Source of the DNA: Burkholderiales bacterium
GTDB taxonomy: Bacteria; Pseudomonadota; Gammaproteobacteria; Burkholderiales; Burkholderiaceae_D
Assembly: GCA_005800405.1 (NCBI GenBank)
Contig: SYFN01000175.1
Span: forward strand, 1 to 21,724
Direction of reading: 5' to 3'
DNA: 21,724 bases
Position numbers and translations under genes: made by a program
In this document: positions 14,250 through 21,724 of the stretch, piece by piece
How the letters are laid out: each line of letters starts with the position of its first letter
Numbering within the stretch: position 1 is the stretch's first letter
Notes under the pieces: generated by a model
Seen by the model: the letters and a program-made list of their open reading frames with translations, nothing else
Database searches by the model: none
Told to the model about the DNA's origin: nothing

Positions 14250-15539
14250 GTGAATACGCCGCATTTCCATTACCGTGATGGTGAACTTTTTGCCGAAGAT
14301 GTCGCGCTTAGCACCATAGCGAAGGCCTTTGGTACACCCAGCTATGTGTACTCACGGGCGAGCTTGACTGAAAATTTCCTCGCCTATGATCAAGCCTGCC
14401 GCGCGCATGGCCGTGGCGAAGGATCGGCGCTGATTTGCTATGCCGTCAAATCCAATGCCAATATCGCGGTTCTGAACCTGCTATCGAAACTGGGCTCGGG
14501 TTTTGATATCGTCTCGGGAGGCGAACTACAACGCGTGATCGCGGCGGGCGGCAATCCGCAAAAAGTGATTTTTTCCGGCGTAGGCAAAACGCGCGATGAG
14601 ATGCAACTGGCACTGTCGCACGACATCCTGTGCTTCAACGTTGAATCGATTCCTGAGTTACATCGGCTAAACGAGGTCGCATCGAGTATGGGAAAGCGTG
14701 CTCGTGTGTCGTTACGGGTGAACCCGGATGTTGATGCCAAGACCCATCCGTATATCTCCACCGGTCTCAAGGACAACAAGTTCGGTATTGCTTTTGAATA
14801 TGCGCTACCCACCTATCGGGTGGCGGCCAACCTAGCCAGTCTTGAGGTCACGGGTATTGACTGTCATATTGGTTCGCAGCTGCTTGATGATGCGCCGCTG
14901 CTCGAAGCGCTGGATAAGATCATTGAGCTTGTCGATCAACTCGCCTCGGAAGGCATCCTGCTGCATCATCTCGACATTGGTGGTGGCATTGGGATTTGCT
15001 ACGACCAGGAAAAGCCCGTGGCTGTCGGAGACTATCTGGCACGTCTGTTTGAACGTATTGATCGCTGGCGGGCCGATAAATATGACGGCAAGCCCTTGAC
15101 CATCATGTTTGAGCCGGGCCGATCTATCGTCGGCAACGCGGGTGTGCTCTTGACTGAAGTGCACTACCTGAAGCACGGCAGCTCGAAGAACTTCGCTGTC
15201 GTCGATGCTGCGATGAATGACCTGATGCGCCCGGCAATGTACGAAGCCTGGCATGGCGTTGAGGTTGTCAAACCGCAGTCCCATGAATCGCACATCTATG
15301 ATGTGGTGGGACCCGTATGTGAATCCGGCGACTGGCTCGCTCGCGAGCGAGCATTGGCCATCGCACCCGGCGACCTACTGGCCATCATGTCAGCCGGTGC
15401 CTATGGCATGACAATGGCATCCAATTACAACACGCGCGGTCGCGCAGCTGAAATACTGGTGGATGGCGATCAGTTCAGTCTGATCCGCCGGCGGGAGACA
15501 GCGGCTGAGCTATTCGCACTGGAATCCATTACAAAGTAA
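14250..15539 (+). CDS. lysA: diaminopimelate decarboxylase
   Basis: A 429-residue PLP-dependent, fold III decarboxylase that converts meso-diaminopimelate to L-lysine, the last step of lysine biosynthesis. The PLP lysine is K67 in ICYAVKSNANIAVL. Other motifs are GSGFDIVSGGEL, DCHIGSQL, HLDIGGGIGI (phosphate loop), FEPGRSIVG and GPVCESGDW (substrate-contact Cys). It starts with GTG at 14250, 5 bases after lptM; the translated N-terminus MNTPHFHYRDGELFAEDV aligns well with the family, so the GTG is preferred. It is convergent with msrQ, with only 5 bases between the stops and so no room for separate terminators. Confidence 0.96.
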   Translation: MNTPHFHYRDGELFAEDVALSTIAKAFGTPSYVYSRASLTENFLAYDQACRAHGRGEGSALICYAVKSNANIAVLNLLSKLGSGFDIVSGGELQRVIAAGGNPQKVIFSGVGKTRDEMQLALSHDILCFNVESIPELHRLNEVASSMGKRARVSLRVNPDVDAKTHPYISTGLKDNKFGIAFEYALPTYRVAANLASLEVTGIDCHIGSQLLDDAPLLEALDKIIELVDQLASEGILLHHLDIGGGIGICYDQEKPVAVGDYLARLFERIDRWRADKYDGKPLTIMFEPGRSIVGNAGVLLTEVHYLKHGSSKNFAVVDAAMNDLMRPAMYEAWHGVEVVKPQSHESHIYDVVGPVCESGDWLARERALAIAPGDLLAIMSAGAYGMTMASNYNTRGRAAEILVDGDQFSLIRRRETAAELFALESITK

Positions 15540-15544
15540 TCGGA

Positions 15545-16156
15545 TCATGGTCGGTGCAGAGAATCCCGACGCAACCAAATCAACCGTAGCGCCAGTAACA
15601 TAGCGACCACCGCGCCCATCACCAGTGGTTCGGCAAAATTGTTTTTCCCTGCCCGCATCCACCAGAAATGCAGCATCGCTAATATCGCAATCAGATAAAT
15701 CAGGCGATGCAGCATGGTCCAGCGTCTACCCAGTTTCTTCAACATAAAATCGTTACTAGTCATCGCTAGTGGCACCAACAACACGAAGGCTGAGAAACCC
15801 ATCGCAATGAAAGGACGCTTCAAGACATCGCGCATCATCTCGGCAACATCAAAAAAATGATCAAACCAAATGAAGGTCAGAAAATGTAGGCTGGAATAAA
15901 AGAAGGTAAACAAGCCCAGCATGCGACGAAATCGAATGAGGTCGTTGACACCTGTGAAGCGACGCAGGGGCATCACGGCGAGCGTAAGGCACAGAAAATA
16001 CAGCGTCCAGTCACCCGTGGCACGGGTAATGAATTCAATCGGGTTGGCGGTGAGCCTGTCCTGCGAACCCAAGGCAATCAGACGCAGTAGCGGCAGCAGC
16101 GAGAGCCCAAACACCATGCCCTTTGCCCAGAGAAGCTGTCGGGGAGCAAACCGCAT
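15545..16156 (-). CDS. msrQ: heme-binding membrane subunit MsrQ
   Basis: A 203-residue inner-membrane b-heme protein that passes electrons from the quinone pool or a flavin reductase to periplasmic MsrP. About six membrane helices are visible. Family signatures include NPIEFITRATGDWTLYFLCLTLAVMPLRRFTG, RRMLGLFTFFYSSLHFLTFIWFDH and WTMLHRLIYLIAILAMLHFWWMRAG, which supply the heme histidines. Length is typical. It starts 8 bases after the msrP stop, so the two genes form an operon. It ends 5 bases from the lysA stop. The ribosome binding site is weak, suggesting coupling to msrP translation. Confidence 0.94.
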   Translation of the reverse strand: MRFAPRQLLWAKGMVFGLSLLPLLRLIALGSQDRLTANPIEFITRATGDWTLYFLCLTLAVMPLRRFTGVNDLIRFRRMLGLFTFFYSSLHFLTFIWFDHFFDVAEMMRDVLKRPFIAMGFSAFVLLVPLAMTSNDFMLKKLGRRWTMLHRLIYLIAILAMLHFWWMRAGKNNFAEPLVMGAVVAMLLALRLIWLRRDSLHRP

Positions 16157-16164
16157 AGCAGCGC

Positions 16165-17130
16165 TCAGTAGAATTTTTTAAGGTCCATACCGGAGTACAG
16201 CGATGCTACTTCCGAGTAGCCATTGAACATCAGGGTCTTGCGCTTGCGCGTGAGAAAACCATCTTCGCCAATACGGCGCTCGGTGGCCTGCGACCATCGG
16301 GGATGACTGACTTCCGGGTTCACGTTGGAATAGAAACCATATTCGTCAGGTGCGACGCTGTTCCAGGCCGTTTTGGGCTGGGTTTCGGTGAAACGGATAC
16401 GCACAATCGATTTCGACGACTTGAACCCATATTTCCAGGGCACGATGATGCGAACCGGCGCCCCATTCTGATTGGGAAGCAATTGCCCGTACATGCCCAG
16501 ACTGAGTAACGTAAGCGGATGCATGGCCTCATCGAGACGAAGACCTTCGACATAGGGCCATGACAGAACCCGACTACCCAAGCCCGGCATTTGGGCCGGA
16601 TCGGCAAGCGTGGTGAATTCGACGAATTTCGCATTCCCCGTCGGTTCGACTTTGCGTATCAATTCGGCCAGCGAATAACCGGCCCAGGGAATCACCATAG
16701 ACCAGCCTTCGACACAACGCAGACGGTAGAGGCGCTCCTCCATGGGTGCAAGTTTCAGCAGGCTGTCGATATCGAGCGTTAGCGGCTTTTTGACTTCTCC
16801 ATCGACACGTACTGTCCAGGGTTTTGTTTTCAGCGACCCGGTGCGCAACACGGGATCACCCTTGTCTAGCCCGAATTCATAAAAATTGTTGTAACTGGTC
16901 GCATCTGCGATAGCTGTCGGTTTATCCGCTGCGGTATAGGCTGGATTGATGCGCGCCGGTAGACGCGCGCGCGATGCTGCCTCATTGGCCATGGCGGCGT
17001 CGGCCAAGGCGCTTGCTGACAAACTGCCCACAGCGAGCTGCGCCAGAAAATGGCGGCGTGATTGGAATTGCGCTTGCGGCGTAATCTCAGAGGGCCGTGG
17101 GTCGGTCGAACGAGGAAGTTTGATCAGCAT
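16165..17130 (-). CDS. msrP: periplasmic protein-methionine-sulfoxide reductase catalytic subunit MsrP
   Basis: A 321-residue molybdopterin enzyme that reduces methionine sulfoxide in periplasmic proteins after reactive oxygen or chlorine stress. A twin-arginine signal with SRRHFL (residues 24-29) precedes a hydrophobic segment, so it is exported folded by Tat. The molybdenum-binding Cys is C139 in [17 protein letters not shown]. The cofactor pocket motif [20 protein letters not shown] is complete. Also seen are YNNFYEFG and the C-terminal [19 protein letters not shown]. Length fits. The ATG at 17130 has GGAG 5 bases upstream. It heads the msrPQ operon and lies after ccsB on the same strand, separated by a strong hairpin. 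Confidence 0.96.
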   Translation of the reverse strand: MLIKLPRSTDPRPSEITPQAQFQSRRHFLAQLAVGSLSASALADAAMANEAASRARLPARINPAYTAADKPTAIADATSYNNFYEFGLDKGDPVLRTGSLKTKPWTVRVDGEVKKPLTLDIDSLLKLAPMEERLYRLRCVEGWSMVIPWAGYSLAELIRKVEPTGNAKFVEFTTLADPAQMPGLGSRVLSWPYVEGLRLDEAMHPLTLLSLGMYGQLLPNQNGAPVRIIVPWKYGFKSSKSIVRIRFTETQPKTAWNSVAPDEYGFYSNVNPEVSHPRWSQATERRIGEDGFLTRKRKTLMFNGYSEVASLYSGMDLKKFY

Positions 17131-17166
17131 GCTTGCTCCGTGATGCTATGCGGGTGTGACGTGAGC

Positions 17167-17198
17167 GCGCATGGGCTATTTTTAGACAGCCCATGCGC
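17167..17198. terminator. perfect 11-pair hairpin between ccsB and msrP
   Basis: GCGCATGGGCT (17167-17177), a 10-base loop, AGCCCATGCGC (17188-17198). It begins 8 bases after the ccsB stop on the minus strand and ends 37 bases before the msrP start. There is no T-run after it in the transcription direction. It could be a terminator or attenuator for resB-ccsB, an mRNA 3' stabiliser, or an operator for msrPQ. Confidence 0.55.
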
Positions 17199-17205
17199 AG
17201 GCTGT

Positions 17206-18360
17206 TTACAACTCGCCGTAAGAATGCAGGCCGGACAGGAACATGTTCACGCCCAGAAAAGCAAAGCTGGTAACGAGTAGGCCGCCGATCGCCCACCATG
17301 CAGCGACCTGTCCACGCAAACCCTTCATCAGGCGCATATGCAGCCACGCAGCGTAGTTGAGCCAGACAATCAGTGCCCAGGTTTCCTTGGGATCCCATGA
17401 CCAGTAACCACCCCAGGCTTCGGCAGCCCAGAGCGCACCAAGAATCGTAGCGATGGTGAAGAAAGCGAAACCAACGGCGATTGCCTTGTACATGATGTCA
17501 TCGAGTACCTCGAGCGAGGGCAAACGATCCACCAGTACGGATTTGGATTTCAACAAATAGGCGACACCCACCATGGCTGCCAGCGCAAACGTGCCGTAGC
17601 CGATAAAGTTGGCAGGTACATGGATCTTCATCCACCAGCTTTGCAGCGCAGGTACCAATGGCTGGATTTCGTGTGCATCTCGACTGGTCATATACCAGAG
17701 CAGAAATCCGACAGCTGCCGAGATCACCAGCAGGATGAAAGCACTCACCTGACGCGTCTCGTATTTTTCTTCATAAAAGACGGTAAACAACGCAGTAATC
17801 AGGCAAAACAATACGAAAACTTCGTAGAGATTCGACACCGGAATATGACCAATATCCGCGCCCAGCAGATACGATTCATACCAGCGCACCATCAAACCAA
17901 TGAAACCCAACAATATCGCAGCCCAGCACAAGCGGCTGCCGACGGCGCCACCGAAATCTGAACGGGAAAGCAAACCACTCCAGTGAAACACGGTAGACAA
18001 GCCGAACAGGAAACTCATCCACAAAATAGCAGACTGGCTCGATAGCAGGTACTTGAGGAAAAACCGAGATTGCGCCATCTCCAGATTGCCAGCATACAAA
18101 GAAATGGCCCATAAGGACAATCCAAAAATCAACAGCATCAGCACTCGCGAGGATTTCCAGTACCAGCCCAGTCCGGTAAAGACGGGCACTGCCGCCAGCA
18201 GGATCGCTTTTTCATAGATATCCATGAAATCGCCGTAGCGGTTCAACGCAAACAGCGCACCAGCAGCGAGTATCAGCGAAAAAATCCAATCAAACAAACT
18301 GGCGCTTTTAAATATGCCGGGATTTTCGGTGTAGGTTTGGTTTTCAGTGAGTTCCATCAT
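17206..18360 (-). CDS. ccsB: c-type cytochrome biogenesis protein CcsB (CcsA/ResC family)
   Basis: A 384-residue multi-pass inner-membrane protein of the System II cytochrome c maturation pathway, which carries heme across the membrane and, with ResB, attaches it to apocytochromes. The tryptophan-rich heme-handling motif WGGYWSWDPKETW is at about 316-328, followed by conserved H341 and H379. About eight membrane helices are visible. Two adjacent ATG codons (18360, 18357) follow GGAG; the second has the better spacing, so the start may be one codon shorter. It lies 89 bases after resB on the same strand; a TATACT at 18396-18391 could give it an extra promoter, but with no convincing -35. Confidence 0.94.
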   Translation of the reverse strand: MMELTENQTYTENPGIFKSASLFDWIFSLILAAGALFALNRYGDFMDIYEKAILLAAVPVFTGLGWYWKSSRVLMLLIFGLSLWAISLYAGNLEMAQSRFFLKYLLSSQSAILWMSFLFGLSTVFHWSGLLSRSDFGGAVGSRLCWAAILLGFIGLMVRWYESYLLGADIGHIPVSNLYEVFVLFCLITALFTVFYEEKYETRQVSAFILLVISAAVGFLLWYMTSRDAHEIQPLVPALQSWWMKIHVPANFIGYGTFALAAMVGVAYLLKSKSVLVDRLPSLEVLDDIMYKAIAVGFAFFTIATILGALWAAEAWGGYWSWDPKETWALIVWLNYAAWLHMRLMKGLRGQVAAWWAIGGLLVTSFAFLGVNMFLSGLHSYGEL

Positions 18361-18449
18361 TTTTCTCCGTGTACTGCAACGAGTCCGGCAAGTATAGTTC
18401 AGCCCCGACCGCCTTGCGCGCTGGAGTAAGAGCAGGGCTCATCGCAAGC

Positions 18450-20552
18450 TCATCGAGGATTCAATCGCGCTTTGAGTCGTTCAAATTCTTTGTCAAAGTC
18501 CAGACTACGTCGCTGCGAACTCATGGCCATGAGCGCATGTGTGCCACCGCCCTCTTTTGGGCGGATCCAAATCCACAGCCGGCGCTCGCGCACATAGAGC
18601 ATCGCGAAAACACCCAAGACCAGTAGTAAACATCCGAGATAAACCACATTTTTTCCGGGTGATTTGGTCACCTGCAGCACGGATGCTTTGACCTGCTCGA
18701 ATCCCTGGAGCTGCAAAAACACTGGCGCACCATAGAAAAAGCCATCAGCCAGCGCATTGCTAGCAACCTGCAGGAAGCGAGCGTGCTTTTTATCTGCCGT
18801 CACAGGTGGTAATCCGTCTTTTTCACGCGCAACCTGCCAGAGCTCCCAGAGGCTGCCGTTGAGTATCTCCATGAAGGCATCAGCGGCTTTCTCCTGCTGC
18901 TCTTCAGGCAGGGTACCGATGAAGCGCGCTATCGCGATGTACCCAGAGGATTCACGATCCCCGACGAAGATACTCATCGCGCGCAATGAGGATGCCTTGA
19001 TCTGATCCCGCAAGGATGTGTTGTCAGTCGAAGTCAGCGGCATTTTCTGTGCATAGCGAACTGATGCCTTTTCGCGCAGCGCGCCATCACTGATGGCAGC
19101 ACGCAAGCGCATCCATTCATTGACCGTACCCTTGTCGTCGGCAGGAATGCGTAGATAACGGAAACCTTCAGAAGGAGACTCGCGCAGCCCGGCCAGGAAA
19201 ACCTCACTACCGTCTAGCATCACCGGCAACATGTAGTTATTGAATTCGCGCGCTTGCCCCGTCCTGTCACGGAGCTTGTACTGAACACTGGGGCCGACGT
19301 TTTTCAGTTCTTTGGTTTTTTTGGTATTGGCGGCAGAGCCGAGTCTTTCGTCCAGTGTCGCGCTGAATTTTTCATTGAAGCTCTTGACTTGATTGACGGC
19401 GCGGACATCCTGACCATTCACACTGGTATTTTCCACATTGAACGGTCTGAATCCTGACCATTCAATGGTGTACTCGGCGCCACCACTGCTGACAAGCGGC
19501 GTGGATTTGCCGACCTCACCCTCAACCGGGAATGAGCCGCTAGCAGGCCCATTCATCGGATAACCCACGAGCTTCAGACGGCTTCCGCCATCTTCAAAGC
19601 TCGACTGGTAAACCGCCAAGCCCTTGTACATCAGGGGCTCGTTGACCTTGATGGTCGCTGGAAAGCTCTCGCCAGTTTCATGATCAGTCACGATAACGTT
19701 ACTGGCGAACAGCTTGGGCATGCCCGTTGAGTAAAAATCCACGACGAATTTTTCCAGCTGCAGGGTGAAGGGCAGTTCCTGAATCATCACGCCCTCACCG
19801 ACGGGTATGATCGCCGTCTTGCTGGCAGCGCCTTCGGGAATGAAGGTATTGCCACGGAAGGTCAGATTCCCCAGACCCAAACGATGACGCTCCGGAATTT
19901 CAGCAATAATGCCATTACCGATAAAGGCCTCTTTATCAAACAGCCATTGTTGCGCACGAATTGGCAGGCTGGAGTCGAGCAAACCGCCGACACAAATAAT
20001 CACAATGGCAGAGTGCGCAAAGATGTACCCCAGCTTGTTGGCCGCACCTTGCTTAGCGGTCAGTAGCGTTGCCTCTCCTTTTTGTACTAGCTTCACCTGA
20101 TAGCCATCGGAGGCAACAAGTCGCGCCGCTTGTGCAGCAAACTGCTCGCCGCCCTGCTGCGCGGACCACTCGGCATGATGATGAAAATTCCGCAAGGATT
20201 GTTCGCGCACGCTCTCGCGCCAGCTTTTCATATCCTTGAGCATTTTTGGCGCATTACGTGCGATGCACAAAGAGGTGGATGTCACCAGAAAGGCCATTAT
20301 CAGCAAGAACCACCATGCCGAATACACCGAGTAGATGGAGAAATGCGCAAAAATCTCGAACCAGAACGGACCGAACTGATTCACATAGTTCGGCATGGGT
20401 TCATTTTGCGTGACCACCGTGCCGACAATCGACGCGATTGATATGACCGTCAACAGGCTGATCGCAAACCGCATGGAAGACAAAAGCTCGACAGCCTCGG
20501 ACAGCCATCGGCGGCGGGTTTGCAGAACGATTCCCTCAGTGCTCGTAGTCAT
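18450..20552 (-). CDS. resB: cytochrome c biogenesis protein ResB
   Basis: A 700-residue ResB family protein (Ccs1 in plastids), partner of CcsB in System II heme delivery and cytochrome c ligation at the periplasmic face. Three membrane helices near the N-terminus (about 25-47, 75-96, 172-193) flank the family motifs ASIVGTVVTQNEPMPNYVNQFG and GYIFAHSAIVIICVGGLLDSS. A large periplasmic domain follows (about 195-635), and a last helix near 638-658 (KNVVYLGCLLLVLGVFAMLYV) ends in RERRLWIWIRP. Length is typical for betaproteobacteria. The ATG at 20552 has no obvious ribosome binding site. With ccsB and the adjacent cytochrome c4 it forms a functional neighbourhood. Confidence 0.94.
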   Translation of the reverse strand: MTTSTEGIVLQTRRRWLSEAVELLSSMRFAISLLTVISIASIVGTVVTQNEPMPNYVNQFGPFWFEIFAHFSIYSVYSAWWFLLIMAFLVTSTSLCIARNAPKMLKDMKSWRESVREQSLRNFHHHAEWSAQQGGEQFAAQAARLVASDGYQVKLVQKGEATLLTAKQGAANKLGYIFAHSAIVIICVGGLLDSSLPIRAQQWLFDKEAFIGNGIIAEIPERHRLGLGNLTFRGNTFIPEGAASKTAIIPVGEGVMIQELPFTLQLEKFVVDFYSTGMPKLFASNVIVTDHETGESFPATIKVNEPLMYKGLAVYQSSFEDGGSRLKLVGYPMNGPASGSFPVEGEVGKSTPLVSSGGAEYTIEWSGFRPFNVENTSVNGQDVRAVNQVKSFNEKFSATLDERLGSAANTKKTKELKNVGPSVQYKLRDRTGQAREFNNYMLPVMLDGSEVFLAGLRESPSEGFRYLRIPADDKGTVNEWMRLRAAISDGALREKASVRYAQKMPLTSTDNTSLRDQIKASSLRAMSIFVGDRESSGYIAIARFIGTLPEEQQEKAADAFMEILNGSLWELWQVAREKDGLPPVTADKKHARFLQVASNALADGFFYGAPVFLQLQGFEQVKASVLQVTKSPGKNVVYLGCLLLVLGVFAMLYVRERRLWIWIRPKEGGGTHALMAMSSQRRSLDFDKEFERLKARLNPR

Positions 20553-20661
20553 GGGTTTGATGCGCTTTGTCTTGGGTGGTCGCTGGCAGCCACATCAGCT
20601 TGTCGCAGCGTTTGGTTATGCGGCCATTTTATGCCTGCAAAGCCAGCTCACCATCCATATC

Positions 20662-20697
20662 CGGAGCCCTTGTAGGTCTTTATCGTTCAGGGCTCCG
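20662..20697. repeat. 9-pair inverted repeat between cytochrome c4 and resB
   Basis: CGGAGCCCT (20662-20670) and AGGGCTCCG (20689-20697) with an 18-base loop. It is 110 bases upstream of resB on the minus strand and 84 bases after the cytochrome c4 stop. No T-run follows. It may be a leader structure for resB or a 3' structure of the cytochrome transcript. Confidence 0.55.
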
Positions 20698-20710
20698 AAA
20701 CGTACCGCAG

Positions 20711-20740
20711 AAAACAAAAGGGGCGAATTCTCAGCCACCC
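20711..20740 (-). terminator. probable intrinsic terminator after cytochrome c4
   Basis: On the minus strand GGGTGGC (20740-20734) can pair, with a 2-base bulge, with GCCCC (20724-20720), followed by TTTTGTTTT (20719-20711). It lies about 40 bases past the cytochrome c4 stop. The stem is short and bulged, hence moderate confidence. Confidence 0.42.
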
Positions 20741-20780
20741 GCTCGCGGCCGGATGTCAGCCTGTTTTGCCCGCGCCGTAC

Positions 20781-21440
20781 TTACTTCAGACCAGCGATGT
20801 AGTCAGCCACTGCTTGCATCTCTTCGTCGGAGAGCCGCTTACCTATCGCCGTCATCTGCGCGCTGTTCGTACGCGCGCTGGTGCGGAAATTGGTCAGCTG
20901 GGCAACGGTGTAGTCCTGATGCTGACCAGCGACGCGGGCAAACTGGGCCGGAATACCAGCACCATTGGGGCTGTGGCACCCTGCACAGGCCGGTACATTC
21001 TTTTCAGCGATACCAGCACGGTAGATTTTCTTGCCGAGCTCAACTGTGTTCTTGTTGCGCGCCGCGCCGGGCGCAGGTTTCTGTTGATCCAAATAAGCAG
21101 ACAGGTTGCGGATGTCGTTGTCATCCAGTGCCTTGGCGATCCCGGTCATGATGGCATTGTTGCGGTTTGGGCCTTGAAAGTCATAGAGCTGCTTCTTGAG
21201 GTAGGCAGCATGCTGACCGGCCAGCTTTGGGTTTTGCGTGATCGTGGAATTACCTGCGGCTCCATGGCATGCAACGCAAGCGAGAACGCCGCGTGATGCA
21301 TCGCCGTTGGTGTAGAGATTGCCGCCCTTGACAGGGTCTGACTCGGCAGCAGGTTTCGAATCATTGGCGTGAGTCAAAGAGGCAGAGACCAACAGAACGA
21401 GAGATGCGAACTTCACAAACAGGGACGTGGCAGGTTTCAT
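20781..21440 (-). CDS. diheme cytochrome c4
   Basis: A 219-residue periplasmic diheme cytochrome c of the c4 family, an electron donor to terminal oxidases. A signal peptide (KFASLVLLVSASLTHA) ends near residue 25. Two homologous c domains follow, each with a CXXCH heme site (CVACH at 55-59, CAGCH at 152-156) and an axial Met (M98 in NNAIMTGIA, M196 in NSAQMTAIG). The duplicated spacers PKLAGQHAAYLKKQL and ARVAGQHQDYTVAQL are diagnostic. The ATG at 21440 is used; upstream TTGCAA/CAAAAT with a 17-base spacer may be its promoter. It is divergent from engB, and resB-ccsB downstream would mature it. Confidence 0.94.
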   Translation of the reverse strand: MKPATSLFVKFASLVLLVSASLTHANDSKPAAESDPVKGGNLYTNGDASRGVLACVACHGAAGNSTITQNPKLAGQHAAYLKKQLYDFQGPNRNNAIMTGIAKALDDNDIRNLSAYLDQQKPAPGAARNKNTVELGKKIYRAGIAEKNVPACAGCHSPNGAGIPAQFARVAGQHQDYTVAQLTNFRTSARTNSAQMTAIGKRLSDEEMQAVADYIAGLK

Positions 21441-21464
21441 TCAATTATCCGGGGCTTTGGATTG

Positions 21465-21493
21465 ATTTTGCTTGGCGCTTGCGGCTTTTGCAA
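21465..21493 (-). promoter_or_regulatory. candidate promoter of the cytochrome c4 gene
   Basis: On the minus strand, TTGCAA (21493-21488), a 17-base spacer, CAAAAT (21470-21465): 4 of 6 matches in each box with ideal spacing, 25 bases before the ATG. Found by eye only. Confidence 0.35.
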
Positions 21494-21567
21494 ACTGGCA
21501 TCGGTGCAGTACAAAACCGAACCGAGTTCAGCCCATTTGAAGCGCAATTTCGAGCCCGCGATTGTAC

Positions 21568-21573
21568 TACAAT
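21568..21573 (+). promoter_or_regulatory. candidate -10 element for engB
   Basis: TACAAT (5 of 6 to consensus), 42 bases before the engB ATG. No good -35 at 16-18 bases upstream. Confidence 0.3.
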
Positions 21574-21615
21574 GCCCGTCTTTTCTTTGTACGCGCCTCT
21601 GCTGCACGTCGCCTC

Positions 21616-21724
21616 ATGTCTCTTCTCTGGCAAGCCCGCTTTTTCACCACGGTTAATCGACTTCCGGATTTGCCAAAATATAAAGTTCCCGAGATTGCCT
21701 TCGCCGGTCGCTCGAACGCCGGCA
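21616..21724 (+). CDS. engB: ribosome biogenesis GTP-binding protein EngB (YihA/YsxC), 5' end
   Basis: The first 36 codons of the gene; it runs off the window end. The N-terminus [20 protein letters not shown] and the following [12 protein letters not shown] match the TRAFAC-class GTPase EngB, with GRSNAG being the beginning of its G1/P-loop (GRSNAGKSS). EngB acts in large ribosomal subunit assembly. The ATG at 21616 is the only sensible start in this frame. It is divergent from the cytochrome c4 gene, an arrangement common in beta- and gammaproteobacteria (engB next to cytochrome c4), which supports the call despite the truncation. Confidence 0.9.
   Translation, partial: MSLLWQARFFTTVNRLPDLPKYKVPEIAFAGRSNAG

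Noticed and set aside
20567..21151. 194-codon plus-strand frame opposite the cytochrome c4 gene.
   Set aside because: Antisense shadow; Arg/Ser/Cys-rich composition typical of a non-coding frame.

Overview
The window looks like a chromosomal housekeeping segment of a betaproteobacterium. The support is the gene content and order: lptB-rpoN-hpf; mrcA divergent from pilMNOPQ-aroK-aroB-dgt; lptM-lysA facing away from cyaY; and engB divergent from a cytochrome c4 - resB - ccsB - msrP - msrQ run. System II cytochrome c maturation (ResB/CcsB) next to a diheme cytochrome c4 fits a respiratory betaproteobacterium. Genus and family cannot be fixed from the sequence alone. I saw no insertion sequence, CRISPR array, tRNA or rRNA gene, and no intergenic stretch above 300 bases.

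Layout. 1-2087 (+): the 3' end of lptB, rpoN (sigma-54) and hpf, closed by a strong intrinsic terminator. The ptsN/hprK genes that often follow hpf in relatives are absent. 2239-3330 (+): a 3-hydroxyisobutyryl-CoA hydrolase-type crotonase. 3368-10996 (-): one long, tightly packed unit, pilM-pilN-pilO-pilP-pilQ-aroK-aroB-dgt, with most junctions overlapping by 1 or 4 bases (the pilQ-aroK junction is the exception). 11231-13585 (+): mrcA (PBP1A) with a perfect TATAAT. 13653-14006 (-): cyaY. 14080-15539 (+): a small lptM lipoprotein gene and lysA. 15545-17130 (-): msrQ and msrP (periplasmic methionine sulfoxide reductase). 17206-20552 (-): ccsB and resB. 20781-21440 (-): cytochrome c4. 21616-end (+): the start of engB.

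The most unusual region is the type IV pilus alignment/secretin operon. pilQ is full length except for one in-frame TAG (7476-7478) in the STN domain, at a codon where relatives have Gln (CAG). pilN also has a TAG (9507-9509); reading straight through it restores a PilN-like C-terminus whose stop overlaps the pilO ATG by exactly 4 bases, the same junction used at pilM/pilN and pilO/pilP. PilO lacks roughly 65-70 residues of its periplasmic middle, and PilM lacks a segment and has a weak nucleotide-binding motif. Either this apparatus is in early decay, or the strain reads UAG as sense at some sites, or the assembly has errors here. TAG is the ordinary terminal stop of rpoN, the crotonase gene and mrcA in this same window, so whole-genome TAG reassignment is unlikely.
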